Of a stretch of 64,000 nucleotides of DNA, positions 52,442-61,419 are shown one piece after another. Position 1 is the stretch's first letter, and each line of letters begins with the position of its first letter. Under the pieces are notes generated by a model. That model was not told the DNA's origin, did no database searches, and saw nothing but the letters and a program-made list of their open reading frames with translations. The DNA is taken from contig NZ_CP134605.1 of the NCBI RefSeq assembly GCF_031844685.1, positions 6,050,001 through 6,114,000 on the forward strand. Reading direction: 5' to 3'. Origin of the DNA: Streptomyces sp. ITFR-21 (GTDB lineage Bacteria; Actinomycetota; Actinomycetes; Streptomycetales; Streptomycetaceae). The position numbers were made by a program, and so were the translations under genes.

Positions 52442-53535
52442 CGGCGGGTTCCCTCCGCGTCGCGCTTGGCGACCTCCTCGCGGACCAGCGGGATGACGTG
52501 CCGGCCGAAGTCGATGGCGTCGCCCAGCAGGTCGTAGCCGCGGGCGGAGATGATGTCCACGCCCAGGTCGTAGTAGTCCAGCAGGGCCTGCGCCACCGTC
52601 TCGGGGGTGCCGACCAGGGCGTTGGAGTTGCCGGCGCCGCCGGTCGCCGCGGCGGTCGGGGTCCACAGCGCGCGGTCGTAGCGCTCGCCCCGCTCCGCGA
52701 TGGCGATCAGCCGCTGCGAGCCGGTGTTCTCCGGCGCCGCGCCGGCCCGGCGCTTCCAGGCGCCGGACGCGCGGCGCTCCCCGATGGCGGCGACCGTGCG
52801 GTGCGCCTTCTCCCAGGCCAGTTCCTCGGTGGCGGCGATGATCGGCCGGAAGGCCACCTGGATACGCGGCGGGGTGTCGCGCCCGGCGGCGAGCGCCGCC
52901 GCCTTGACCGCCTCGATCTGCCGCGCGGTCTCGGCCAGCGGCTCGCCCCACAGCGCGTAGATGTCGGCCACGGCGCCGCCCGCCGCGTAGGCGGCGGGGG
53001 AGGAGCCGCCGAAGGAGATGTCCGGCCAGGGCTGCCGCACCGGGAAGACGTCGGACACGTAGTCGTTGAAGCGGTAGTGGGCGCCCTCGTGGTCGAAGGG
53101 CTCGTGCTCGGTCCACACCCGCTTGACGATCTCGATGTACTCCCGGGTGCGGGAGTAGCGCTCGTCCTTGGTCAGGAAGTCGCCCTCGCGCTGCTGCTCG
53201 TGGTCGTTGCCGCCGGTGATGAAGTGGACGGCGAGCCGGCCGTCGCTGATCCGGTCGAGGGTGGCGAACTCCCGTGCGGCGAACGTCGGATACGACACGT
53301 TCGGCCGGTGCGCCAGCAGGATCTGCAACCGTGCGGTGTGCGCGGCGATGTACGCGGCGGCGGTGCCCGGTTCGGGCGAGCCGGAACCGTAGGCGAACAG
53401 CACCCGGTCCCAGCCGTGGTCCTCGTGGGCGCGGGCGAGCTTGAGCGTGTACTCCTTGTCGAAGGACGCCCCGCTGCGGGGGCTGGTCTCCGAGCCGTCG
53501 TTGGTGGCGGCGATACCGAGGAACTCGATGGGCAT
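52438..53535 (-). CDS. LLM-class flavin-dependent monooxygenase (SsuD-like)
   Basis: A 365-residue TIM-barrel FMNH2-dependent oxidoreductase. It opens MPIEFLGIAATNDGSE and has the SsuD-like FITGGNDHEQQREGDF near 105, RTREYIEIVKRVW near 130 and FGGSSPAAY near 173. Relatives desulfonate alkanesulfonates or oxidise related substrates. GGAAAGG six bases upstream fixes ATG 53535; the longer frame is noise. Sulfur-compound use fits the nearby methionine-type importer, but no direct link is seen. Confidence 0.85.
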   Translation of the reverse strand: MPIEFLGIAATNDGSETSPRSGASFDKEYTLKLARAHEDHGWDRVLFAYGSGSPEPGTAAAYIAAHTARLQILLAHRPNVSYPTFAAREFATLDRISDGRLAVHFITGGNDHEQQREGDFLTKDERYSRTREYIEIVKRVWTEHEPFDHEGAHYRFNDYVSDVFPVRQPWPDISFGGSSPAAYAAGGAVADIYALWGEPLAETARQIEAVKAAALAAGRDTPPRIQVAFRPIIAATEELAWEKAHRTVAAIGERRASGAWKRRAGAAPENTGSQRLIAIAERGERYDRALWTPTAAATGGAGNSNALVGTPETVAQALLDYYDLGVDIISARGYDLLGDAIDFGRHVIPLVREEVAKRDAEGTRR

Positions 53536-53635
53536 GACGGGCCTTTCCGTGCGGAGACGGTGTCGGAAGCGCGGGTGGCGGGCTCGGGGCGGGGGCGGGC
53601 GTGCGGTGCGGTGGCGGACGGCGGGCGCGGCACGG

Positions 53636-55021
53636 TCACTCATGGCCGGCCCGCCGGGTCGGGAGCCGGTCGCCGCCGGGCGGCTCAGCCGCGGGCCGCT
53701 CGGCCGCAGCCCGGTCGCCCGCGACCGCACGGCCCACCGAAGCCGCCGGGGGCGCGGCGGTCCGGCCGGCCACCGCCCGTGGCGGCGACAGCGCCGGCAG
53801 CGGCCCGGCGGCGGGCCGGCGCCGCAGCCAGAGCGCCACGGCCAGGGCCGACAGCACCGCCGCGCCCCCGCCCGCCGCCAGCCCCCAGCGCACCCCCGCG
53901 TGCTGGCTGAGCCAGCCGATCACCGGGCCGCCGAGCGGCGTACCGCCCATGGAGATCACCGTGTAGACGGCCATCACCCGGCCCCGCACACCGTCGCGCA
54001 CCTCCGTCTGGACGAAGGCGCTGACCGCCGTGTTGAGGATCATCAGGGTGAACCCGACCGGTACCAGCAGGGCCAGATACGTCAGGTAGGACGGCGACAG
54101 CGCGGTCAGCGCCTCGCTCGCCCCGAACAGCACCGCCCCGGCCACCACGGTCCGCACCCGCGGCGCGACCCGCCGGGTGGCCACGATCGTGCCGGCGATG
54201 GTGCCCACCGACAGGGCCGTCGACATCAGGCCGAGCCCGCCGGCCCCGACATCGAAGACCCGGCCGGCGAAGAGCGTCATCGTGGTCGGGAAGTTCACCG
54301 CGAAGGTCGAGACCATGCCGAAGATCGCGAACGCGCCGAGCAGTTCGGGCCGCTGGGCGACGTACCGCAGCCCGTCGGCGCCGGCCCCGGCCCACGGCGT
54401 CCGTACGGCGGGCGCCGGCCGCCGCCGCGGACGGATCGACAGCAGGCCGATCAGGACCACCAGGAAGGACACCGCGTTCACCGCGAACACCCAGCCGGTG
54501 CCGACCGCGCCGATCAGCACACCGGCGACGGCCGGCCCGACCAGCCGGGCCACGTTCAGCGACAGGATGTTCAGCCCGGCCGCCTTCGGGATCAGCCGGA
54601 CGCCGACGAGTTCGGTCACGAAGGACAGCCGGGCCGGGTTCTCCACCGTGAACACGCAGCCCAGGCAGAACGCCAGGGTGTACAGCAGCCACAGCGGCGG
54701 GTGTCCTGCCAGTACCGCGACGGCGAGCACCAGCGCCTGCACCGCGTACAGCGACTGCGCCACCAGCAGCAGCCTGCGCCGGTCGCAGCGGTCGGCGAGC
54801 ACACCGCCCCACAGGCCGAACAGCAGCACCGGAGCGAACTGCAGCCCCGCGGTCCAGCCGACCGCGGTCCCGCTGCCGGTGACGGTGAGCACCAGCCAGT
54901 CCAGCGCCACCCCCTGCATCGCGCTGCCGGTGTTGGAGACCAGGCCCGTACTCCAGTAGACCCGGTAGTCGCGCACCCGCAGCGCGGCGAACACCCCTTG
55001 CGGGGCGGTGCTCTCGAACAC
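53636..55021 (-). CDS. MFS transporter
   Basis: A 461-residue MFS protein of the DHA3-like type (transmembrane-rich, GVLADRCDRRRLL in the loop 2-3 motif near residue 68, 10-12 hydrophobic segments). The last 65 residues are a soluble Ala/Pro/Arg-rich tail. The GTG start at 55021 follows GAGAGGGG. It ends 100 bp before the flavin monooxygenase gene on the same strand, so a shared transcript is possible. Substrate unknown. Confidence 0.82.
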   Translation of the reverse strand: MFESTAPQGVFAALRVRDYRVYWSTGLVSNTGSAMQGVALDWLVLTVTGSGTAVGWTAGLQFAPVLLFGLWGGVLADRCDRRRLLLVAQSLYAVQALVLAVAVLAGHPPLWLLYTLAFCLGCVFTVENPARLSFVTELVGVRLIPKAAGLNILSLNVARLVGPAVAGVLIGAVGTGWVFAVNAVSFLVVLIGLLSIRPRRRPAPAVRTPWAGAGADGLRYVAQRPELLGAFAIFGMVSTFAVNFPTTMTLFAGRVFDVGAGGLGLMSTALSVGTIAGTIVATRRVAPRVRTVVAGAVLFGASEALTALSPSYLTYLALLVPVGFTLMILNTAVSAFVQTEVRDGVRGRVMAVYTVISMGGTPLGGPVIGWLSQHAGVRWGLAAGGGAAVLSALAVALWLRRRPAAGPLPALSPPRAVAGRTAAPPAASVGRAVAGDRAAAERPAAEPPGGDRLPTRRAGHE

Positions 55022-55568
55022 CGTACGTCCCCTCTCGTCGAGTTCCGCCGGACGCCGTCGAGCGGCGCCGGATCCGGGCGGGGCGGTGCGCCGCGGGGCG
55101 GGGATGCCCGGCGGGCGGTCCCCGCGGTCGCGGTGACCTGGTGGCAGGGGAGAGGGCACACCACCGGGCCGTCACGGCGACGGTGCGGCGATGAGCCGGG
55201 GGGAGGGTGCGGCGGGGGCGGGCGACCGGCCTCAGCGGGTCCGGCGCGCCCCGGGACACAGCGCGCTGCTCACCCGGAGCAGATCGACGTGGATCCGCGC
55301 GGCGCCCAGTTCGAAGGACCCGTACGGGCGACACGCGCTGCCGGAGCGTCGTACCCGCACGTACCCACCTCGCGCTCATCCGGTCCGGTGGGCCTGGTGT
55401 CCACCGGACGGTCCGTCCTGTCCTGTCGGGCCGTCACCTGGCGGACAGCGGCCACACCGGGGGCGGGGAACCGCCGGTCAGCGGGCCGGGGCCGGGCGTC
55501 GACACGCACAGCCGTCGATCACGCTAACCGCTCGGCGGATATTGGGCAATGCCTGCCGCGGGGTGGAC
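55022..55568. other. Intergenic region, no gene recognised
   Basis: About 550 bp upstream of the MFS gene. A minus-strand frame of 14 codons (V-I-D-G-C-A-C...) near 55480-55525 is cysteine-bearing but lacks a ribosome site and the usual leader-peptide pattern. Confidence 0.45.
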
Positions 55569-55601
55569 GGGGGCGCCCCCGGTGTCGCCGGGGGCGCCCC
55601 C
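55569..55601 (-). terminator. Strong hairpin terminator after metI
   Basis: GGGGGCGCCCCCGG and CCGGGGGCGCCCCC form a perfect 14-bp stem with a 5-nt loop (TGTCG), 20 bp after the permease stop. Confidence 0.85.
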
Positions 55602-55620
55602 GCCGGGGCTCACGGGCGGT

Positions 55621-56280
55621 TCAGCGGCGCAGCGCCCGGCGCGCGAGCCAGTTGCCGAGGAACTGGCCGGCCTGCACGATCACCACGATCGTGGCGACGG
55701 TGATGTACACGACCGGCCAGTTGTACCGCTGGGAGCCGTAGGTGATGGCGAAGTCGCCGAGCCCGCCGCCGCCGAACAGGCCGGCCTGCGCGGACATGTC
55801 GACGACGGCGACGAAGATGAACGTGTAGCCGAGGATGATCGGGCCCAGCGCCTCGGGGATCAGCACGGTCACCAGGATGCCGAGCCGCCGGGCGCCGGCC
55901 GCGCGGGCCGCCTCGATGACCCCGGGGTCGACGGTGAGCAGGCTCTGCTCGACGATCCGGCTGACCGCGAAGGCGGCGGCCAGCGACAGCGCGAAGGTCA
56001 CGGCGTTGGTGCCGATCGTGGTGCCGATGGTGTGCAGCATCACCGGCTGGATGGCGGTGAGGAAGATCACGAACGGCACCGGGCGCACCACGTTGACCAG
56101 GACGTTGACCGCGATGAACACCGCGCGGTTGGCCAGCAGGTTCCCCGGCCTGGTCGCGTACAGCACCAGGCCGAGGCCGAGACCGAGCACGCCGCCGGCC
56201 AGCACGGAGATGAGGACGATGTAGAACGTCTGCCGGATCGCCTCCCGGTAGACCGGCAGGTTGGTGACGAACTCGTGCAT
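55621..56280 (-). CDS. metI: Methionine-type ABC importer permease
   Basis: A 219-residue permease with five or six transmembrane helices. The ATPase-coupling EAA loop is IEAARAAGARRLGILVTVLIPEALG near residues 123-147, as in MetI. It starts one base after the metN stop, so translation is coupled. It forms the membrane channel of a D/L-methionine or related sulfur amino-acid importer. Confidence 0.9.
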   Translation of the reverse strand: MHEFVTNLPVYREAIRQTFYIVLISVLAGGVLGLGLGLVLYATRPGNLLANRAVFIAVNVLVNVVRPVPFVIFLTAIQPVMLHTIGTTIGTNAVTFALSLAAAFAVSRIVEQSLLTVDPGVIEAARAAGARRLGILVTVLIPEALGPIILGYTFIFVAVVDMSAQAGLFGGGGLGDFAITYGSQRYNWPVVYITVATIVVIVQAGQFLGNWLARRALRR

Positions 56281-56281
56281 G

Positions 56282-57349
56282 TCAGGAGTCCTCCTCGATC
56301 AGGTCGACGCCGTCGGCGCGCAGCGCCGCCAGTGCCGCGTCCACGGCGGCGGCCGTGCCGACGAGGTCGAAGGTGAGACTGCCGACAGGCCGTTCCTGGA
56401 GTTCGCCGATGCCGCCGAAGACGATCTCGGCGGCCACCTTGTGGTCCAGGAACACCCGGGCGAGGTCGGTCTGGAACCCGGTACGGTCCTGGACCCGGAC
56501 GGAGACGATCCGGCCGGTGTGCCGCTGGCGCAGCCGGGCCAGCGTCGCCGCGGAGGGGCGTTCGCGCAGAGCGGCGCCGATCAGCCGCGCGGCGGCGCCG
56601 CTCTGCGGATGGGCGAACACGTCGTAGACGCTGCCGTGCTCGACGACACGTCCGGCGTCGAGCACGGCCACCCGGTCGGCGACCGCCCGGATCACGTCCA
56701 GCTCGTGGGTGATGATCACCACCGTGACGCCGAGGTCGCGGTTGACCCGGCGCAGCAGCGCCAGCACCTCGCCGGTGGTCTGCGGATCCAGCGCGCTGGT
56801 CGCCTCGTCCACCAGCAGCAGCGAGGGCTCGGTGGCCAGCGCGCGGGCGATGCCCACCCGCTGCTTCTGCCCGCCGGACAGCTGTTCGGGGTGGTCGTGC
56901 GCCCGGTCGAGCAGGCCCACGAAGTCCAGCAGCACCGCGACCCTGCGGTCCCGCTCGGGCTGGCCGACCCCGGCCACCTTGAGCGGGTAGGCGACGTTGC
57001 CGGCCACCGTGCGGGACCGGAACAGGTTGAACTGCTGGAAGACCATCCCGATGTCGCGCCGCACCTGCCGGCGGTCCCGCTCGGCCAGCGCGGTGAGATC
57101 GTGGTCGCCCACCCGCACCGTGCCGGACGTCGGCGTCTCCAGGCCGTTGATGAGCCGCACCAGGGTGCTCTTGCCGGCGCCCGAGTGCCCGATGATCCCG
57201 AAGACCTCCCCCTTCCTGATCTCCAGGTCGACGCCGTCGAGCGCGACGAAGGGGGTGCCGCGCCGGCCCTTGCCGGGGAAGGTCTTGCGCACGCCGTCCA
57301 GCCGGACGTGCACCTTCCCCGGCGTGCCCGACGACTCGCTGCCGGCCAT
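56282..57349 (-). CDS. metN: Methionine-type ABC importer ATPase
   Basis: A 355-residue ATPase. Walker A is GHSGAGKST near residue 42, the signature LSGGQKQRVGIARALA near 150, and Walker B LLVDEATSALD near 170. A C-terminal NIL/ACT-like domain (residues about 270-350) is the regulatory ligand-binding domain of MetN proteins. ATG 57349 was preferred over a GTG 18 bp upstream because GGGAAAGGGAG lies directly before it. It lies between metQ and metI in one operon. Confidence 0.92.
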   Translation of the reverse strand: MAGSESSGTPGKVHVRLDGVRKTFPGKGRRGTPFVALDGVDLEIRKGEVFGIIGHSGAGKSTLVRLINGLETPTSGTVRVGDHDLTALAERDRRQVRRDIGMVFQQFNLFRSRTVAGNVAYPLKVAGVGQPERDRRVAVLLDFVGLLDRAHDHPEQLSGGQKQRVGIARALATEPSLLLVDEATSALDPQTTGEVLALLRRVNRDLGVTVVIITHELDVIRAVADRVAVLDAGRVVEHGSVYDVFAHPQSGAAARLIGAALRERPSAATLARLRQRHTGRIVSVRVQDRTGFQTDLARVFLDHKVAAEIVFGGIGELQERPVGSLTFDLVGTAAAVDAALAALRADGVDLIEEDS

Positions 57350-57369
57350 CGACTCCCTTTCCCGCACGG

Positions 57370-58323
57370 CTACTTCTTCGCCGCCTCGGCCTGCTTCTGC
57401 ACCGTCGCCAGCTCGGCCTGCAACTCCGCGGGGGACACCGTGCGGAACACCGCGGTGCCGCTGTTGGAGGTCTGCACGCCCTTCTCCACCGAGGGGTCGT
57501 GGTAGAGCGCGGCGAGCTTGAGGTACGTCTCGTTGTCCTTGTCGGCGGCGCGGGAGACGAAGATGTTCACGTACGGCGCGGCGGCGGAGCTCGCCGGGTC
57601 GTCCTGGAAGATCGCGTTGGACTGGGCGAGCTTCGCGCTGGTGGCGTAGTTGTTGTTCACGATCGCGGCGGCGACCGAGCCGCTCTGCAGCGCGCCCGCG
57701 GTCTGCGAGGCGTCCAGGGTCACCACGTCGACCTTGTGCGTCTCGATGTCCGAGGTGCTGGAGAACGCCGTTCCGCCGTCCTTGAGCGTCAGCAGCTTCG
57801 CCGCCTGGAGCACCAGCAGGCCGCGGGCCTCGTTGATCGCGTCGTTCGGGATCGCCACCTTCACCCCGTCCGGCAGCGCCGACGGCGAGCTGTACTTGAG
57901 CGCGTACAGCGGCAGCGGGTAGACGGCGGTCGCGCCGATCGGCTGGAGGTCGTCGTGCGCCGTGACGTTGTAGTTCGCCAGGTACTGGATGTGCTGGAAC
58001 TCGTTGAGGTCGAGCTGCTTCTCCTTCAGCGCCGGGTTCGGCTGGCTGTAGTCGTTGAAGTTGACGTACTTCACGGTCACGCCCAGCTTCTTCTTCGCCA
58101 GCGACGCGAACGTCTTCCAGTACGGCTGGGAGGCGTCGGTGACACCGATGCTCACCGTCTTGGCGTCCGACCCGCCGCCGAACGACAGCACCAGGCCGAC
58201 GACCAGTCCGGCGACCAGGACCACCGCGACGGACGCCAGCCAGGTGACCCGCCGACGGTTCCAGCGGCGCGGCGGCAGCTGCGGCTCGTTCGACGGCTCA
58301 TCCGCTACGGACGATTCGGACAT
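57370..58323 (-). CDS. metQ: MetQ/NlpA-type substrate-binding protein without lipobox
   Basis: A 317-residue NlpA-family binding protein (SIGVTDASQPYWKTFASLAKKKLG, LNEFQHIQYLANYN, VDVVTLDASQTAGAL). MetQ is normally a lipoprotein with a lipobox cysteine. Here the N-terminus is a 40-residue polar tail, RRRVTW, and a single transmembrane helix (VAVVLVAGLVVGLVLSF) with no cysteine. It is therefore probably anchored by that uncleaved helix. ATG 58323 has GGAGG. A cysteine-bearing leader peptide and hairpin lie upstream. Confidence 0.9.
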   Translation of the reverse strand: MSESSVADEPSNEPQLPPRRWNRRRVTWLASVAVVLVAGLVVGLVLSFGGGSDAKTVSIGVTDASQPYWKTFASLAKKKLGVTVKYVNFNDYSQPNPALKEKQLDLNEFQHIQYLANYNVTAHDDLQPIGATAVYPLPLYALKYSSPSALPDGVKVAIPNDAINEARGLLVLQAAKLLTLKDGGTAFSSTSDIETHKVDVVTLDASQTAGALQSGSVAAAIVNNNYATSAKLAQSNAIFQDDPASSAAAPYVNIFVSRAADKDNETYLKLAALYHDPSVEKGVQTSNSGTAVFRTVSPAELQAELATVQKQAEAAKK

Positions 58324-58506
58324 GACAAAACCTCCAGAGAAACGCACTGGTGCGCAGAAGGGGGAAGGACGGGGAAAGGGCGGAGCGGAGGAACCGGACG
58401 GTGCGGATGGGGACGCCGACCGGACCACGGCGCCGGGCACGCGGGCGCGGGCCGGGACCGGGGCTGTCGGCTATGGGTTGCGGCGATCCGCGCACGCGGC
58501 GGCCGG

Positions 58507-58523
58507 GACCCCCTCAGGGGGTC
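58507..58523 (-). terminator. Attenuator-like hairpin between leader peptide and metQ
   Basis: GACCCCC-TCA-GGGGGTC is a perfect 7-bp stem with a 3-nt loop, beginning 35 nt after the leader-peptide stop. Its position suits transcription or translation attenuation driven by ribosome stalling in the leader. Confidence 0.5.
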
Positions 58524-58557
58524 GACGCCTCAGTGAGCGGTCCGCGGTGACTGCTCG

Positions 58558-58629
58558 TCAGTGACAGAGACAGCTGGCGACTCGCGCGTAGTCGATCGTG
58601 CGTCGACTCGTCAGATACGCGGTGTCCAT
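58558..58629 (-). CDS. Cysteine-containing leader peptide of the met importer
   Basis: A 23-residue peptide reading MDTAYLTSRRTIDYARVASCLCH. It matches the actinobacterial leader-peptide pattern (M...LLTRRxHIDLxRVASALC) found before sulfur-assimilation genes. The near-terminal Cys-Leu-Cys makes it a likely sensor of cysteinyl-tRNA supply. AGGGTGA lies before the ATG. The stop is 235 nt upstream of metQ, with a hairpin between. Confidence 0.75.
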   Translation of the reverse strand: MDTAYLTSRRTIDYARVASCLCH

Positions 58630-59217
58630 GCCATCACCCTAACAGCCCAGCGACGTGGAACGGGACGCGTTGGGTAGCCGCGCGGTCACGGCGGGGCGGC
58701 AGAAACGCCGAAACAGGCAAGTAGCGGGTCCGGCCCGAGGTGCCGGGCGGCTCCGGGCGGCAGCCCGGATGGCTGGACCGGTGGCCGGACCGGTAACTAG
58801 ACCGGTGCCCGGGTCAGGGGATCGGCGGGGGACCGGCGGGGGACCGGCGCCCGACCCGCCGGACCGCATCCCGGTGCCGGATCCCCGGCCCGGAGGTCTC
58901 CCGGAAGCCGGCTTCTGCCGAACGCATCGGGCGAGCCTGCGGGGCGGTGGCTCGGAAATCAGCTCGGGCCCTACTGCTTCACATCCGGTGTCCCACGGGG
59001 GGGCGCCGTGGAGTGATATCCAGGGAAGGCCCCGTATGAGCTCGCGTAAGGCTCTCAAAATGAGCCCAAGTGCCGTTCGCCGCCACCCAATCCGGGTCGA
59101 CCCGAACGTGGGTGTGATATACCATTTTCATAGCCTATGTACGTCACATGATGATTCCTGTCCAGGTTCGTATCGGCCGGACGGCACGGCCCACGGCACT
59201 GATCGAATGAGTACCGC
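58630..59217. other. Divergent promoter region between met and PP2C genes
   Basis: About 590 bp. The part nearest the phosphatase gene (59090-59170) is clearly AT-richer and probably contains its promoter. No SAM riboswitch core was found on the minus strand before the leader peptide. Confidence 0.45.
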
Positions 59218-61341
59218 ATGGACTCCTCTTCACCGGGCGGCACCCCCGGCACCCCCGGGCTCGACATGAACGCGGTCAGCGAGGCACTCGCCGGCCTGAT
59301 CCCGAGGCCCGGCCGGGAGTCGGAGGACAAGGAGCAGATCCTGGGGGCGATCACCGTCGACCGGGACCTGCGGATCGTCAGCGCCAACCTCGCCCCCCGC
59401 TGCTTCGACGGGCTCAACGCCGTCCCGGGCACACCGTTCGTGGATTTGCTCCCGCCGAGCGACGTGCCCGCGGTCACCCGCCGGCTGCGCCGCGTCGTCC
59501 AGACCCGCGACCCGCATGTGGCCCGCCTCCAGCGGCTTCCCAGGTCGGACGGCTCGGAACTGCTCGTCTCGCTGAGCATCCTGCCGTCCCCGCCGCCCGA
59601 CGAGGGCCTCACCATCTCCTTCATCGACATGGCACGGCGCTTCCACCTCTACGCCGCCGCCTCGTCCATCGGCACCACGCTCGACATCGGGGACACCGCC
59701 CGCGCGCTCGCGACCTCGCTGCTGCCGTGGGGCGACGTCGTGGCGGTCTCCCTGGACTACAACGTCTGGACCGGGGAGCAGGTCGAGGACCGTATGCGGC
59801 TGCGCCGCGCCGCGCTGGCCCCCGAGCGCGACTGGCCGCCGGGATTCCTGACCCCCGGCGAGGAGCTGCCGCAGCAGGCCCGGGTGTTCCTGGGCCAGAG
59901 CGAGGGAAGCCACGACGTGCAGGGCACCGTCGTGCTGCCCGACCGGGCCGCGATCGAGCGGGCCCTGGGCGGGGACGCCGAACTGGTACGGGCCCTGGTG
60001 CCCGAGGACGGCCCGCTGTGCATGGCCGGCGTCCCGCTGGTCGTGGACGGGCCGGACGGGGAGGGCCCGATCGTGCTGGGCGTGGCGGAGACCTGGCGGC
60101 GCCCGGACGGGCCGCTGGGCCCGTTCGCCGAGGACCTGATCGACATGCAGGAGCTGGTCTCCAGAACGGCCGGGAGCGTCGACAACGCGCGCCGGCACCA
60201 GCGCGAGCACGCCCAGGTGCTGGCTCTTCAGCCCCGGCTGCTGCCGCCGTCGACGACCGGCACGATAGAGGTCGCCAGCGCCTACGAGCCCACCGCTCCC
60301 GACAGCGCCGGGGTGGGCGGGGACTGGGTCTCCAGTTTCCCGCTGCCCGGCGGCCGTACCGCGCTGGTGGTCGGCGACGTGGTCGGGCACGGTCTCGGCG
60401 CGGCGGCGGCCATGGGCCAGCTCAGCATGGAGGCGCGCGCCCACCTGTCGGCCGGTCTGCCGCCGGACCAGGTGCTGGCCCGCCTGGACGAGACGGTGGC
60501 GCTCCTGGACGACTCCGAGGCGGGTCTGCCGGACGGCTACAGCGCGCTGAACAGCACGTGCTGCATCGTGTGCTACGACCCGGTGGCGCACCGGTGCGTC
60601 ATGAGCAGCGCCGGGCACATGCCCCCGGTCCTCGTGCACCCCGACGGCCGGGTGGAGATCGTCAACCCCCGCCCGCACCCGGGGCTCGGCACCGCCTTCG
60701 TCTCCGAAGAGCCGTTCGAGGCCAGCGCGTTCACCGCGGAACCCGGTTCGCTGATGGCGCTGTACACCGACGGGCTGGTCGAGAGCGCCTCGGTGTCGAT
60801 CGAGGAGGGCATCGGCGCGCTGGCGCGGGCGCTCGCCCGGATACGTCCCGGGGACGACCTCAAGGCGGCGGTCGCCCGCACCGTGGCCGGCCTCGACCCG
60901 CGGGGGCAGGGCCCGCGCGACGACGTGACGCTGATGATCGCCCGGCTGGTCGGCAGGCCCGTCCGGGACGTGGCCACGCTGCCGCTGTCCCAGGGCGACG
61001 TGCGCGGCGTCCGCCGCGCACGGTCCCTGGTGTCCGCCCGGCTGCGCGGCTGGGGGCAGCCCGGGCGGGTGGACGACGCCATGCTGGTGGCCGACGAGCT
61101 GGTCGCCAACGCCCTGCGCCACGGCGGCGGGCAGGTCACGCTGCGGCTGATCCGCACCGGACCCGGCAGCGTCGTGTGCGAGGTCGGCGACGGCGGCAAC
61201 GCCCGGCCGTGGCGGCGCCGCACCGGCTCCCTGGACGAGCGCGGGCGCGGTCTGTCGGTCGTGGAGACGGTCGCCGACCGGTGGGGCGTCCGCTGGGAGG
61301 ACGACGGCGGCAAGACCGTCTGGGCCGAACTGAACTCCTGA
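59218..61341 (+). CDS. PAS-GAF-SpoIIE phosphatase with C-terminal HATPase domain
   Basis: A 707-residue cytosolic regulator. A PAS-like domain (residues 40-140) and a GAF-like domain (about 150-325) precede an RsbU/SpoIIE-type PP2C phosphatase (GVGGDWVSSFPLPGGRTALVVGDVVGHG near 361-388, DGLVESASV near 517). The last 130 residues are an anti-sigma-factor-type kinase (ADELVANALRHGGG near 625, RGLSVVETVADRWGV near 680). Phosphatase and kinase in one chain could switch an anti-anti-sigma factor both ways. ATG 59218 lacks a strong ribosome site. Confidence 0.9.
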   Translation: MDSSSPGGTPGTPGLDMNAVSEALAGLIPRPGRESEDKEQILGAITVDRDLRIVSANLAPRCFDGLNAVPGTPFVDLLPPSDVPAVTRRLRRVVQTRDPHVARLQRLPRSDGSELLVSLSILPSPPPDEGLTISFIDMARRFHLYAAASSIGTTLDIGDTARALATSLLPWGDVVAVSLDYNVWTGEQVEDRMRLRRAALAPERDWPPGFLTPGEELPQQARVFLGQSEGSHDVQGTVVLPDRAAIERALGGDAELVRALVPEDGPLCMAGVPLVVDGPDGEGPIVLGVAETWRRPDGPLGPFAEDLIDMQELVSRTAGSVDNARRHQREHAQVLALQPRLLPPSTTGTIEVASAYEPTAPDSAGVGGDWVSSFPLPGGRTALVVGDVVGHGLGAAAAMGQLSMEARAHLSAGLPPDQVLARLDETVALLDDSEAGLPDGYSALNSTCCIVCYDPVAHRCVMSSAGHMPPVLVHPDGRVEIVNPRPHPGLGTAFVSEEPFEASAFTAEPGSLMALYTDGLVESASVSIEEGIGALARALARIRPGDDLKAAVARTVAGLDPRGQGPRDDVTLMIARLVGRPVRDVATLPLSQGDVRGVRRARSLVSARLRGWGQPGRVDDAMLVADELVANALRHGGGQVTLRLIRTGPGSVVCEVGDGGNARPWRRRTGSLDERGRGLSVVETVADRWGVRWEDDGGKTVWAELNS

Positions 61342-61342
61342 C

Positions 61343-61360
61343 GCCGCCGCACACGGCGGC
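61343..61360. terminator. Short hairpin after the phosphatase gene
   Basis: GCCGCCG-CACA-CGGCGGC, a perfect 7-bp stem two bases after the stop, lies between convergent genes. Confidence 0.6.
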
Positions 61361-61419
61361 CGGAGGCGGGAACCCACCGGGAGGGGTGGGGAAGGGGCGG
61401 AGGGCGGCGGCAGGGAGGG

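Noticed and set aside
55480-55525. Second cysteine leader peptide before the MFS gene
   Set aside because: It lacks a ribosome site and the RVASAxC pattern, and is more than 400 bp from the gene.
58324-58557. SAM riboswitch before metQ
   Set aside because: No conserved SAM-I or SAM-II core was found; the leader peptide and hairpin explain the region better.
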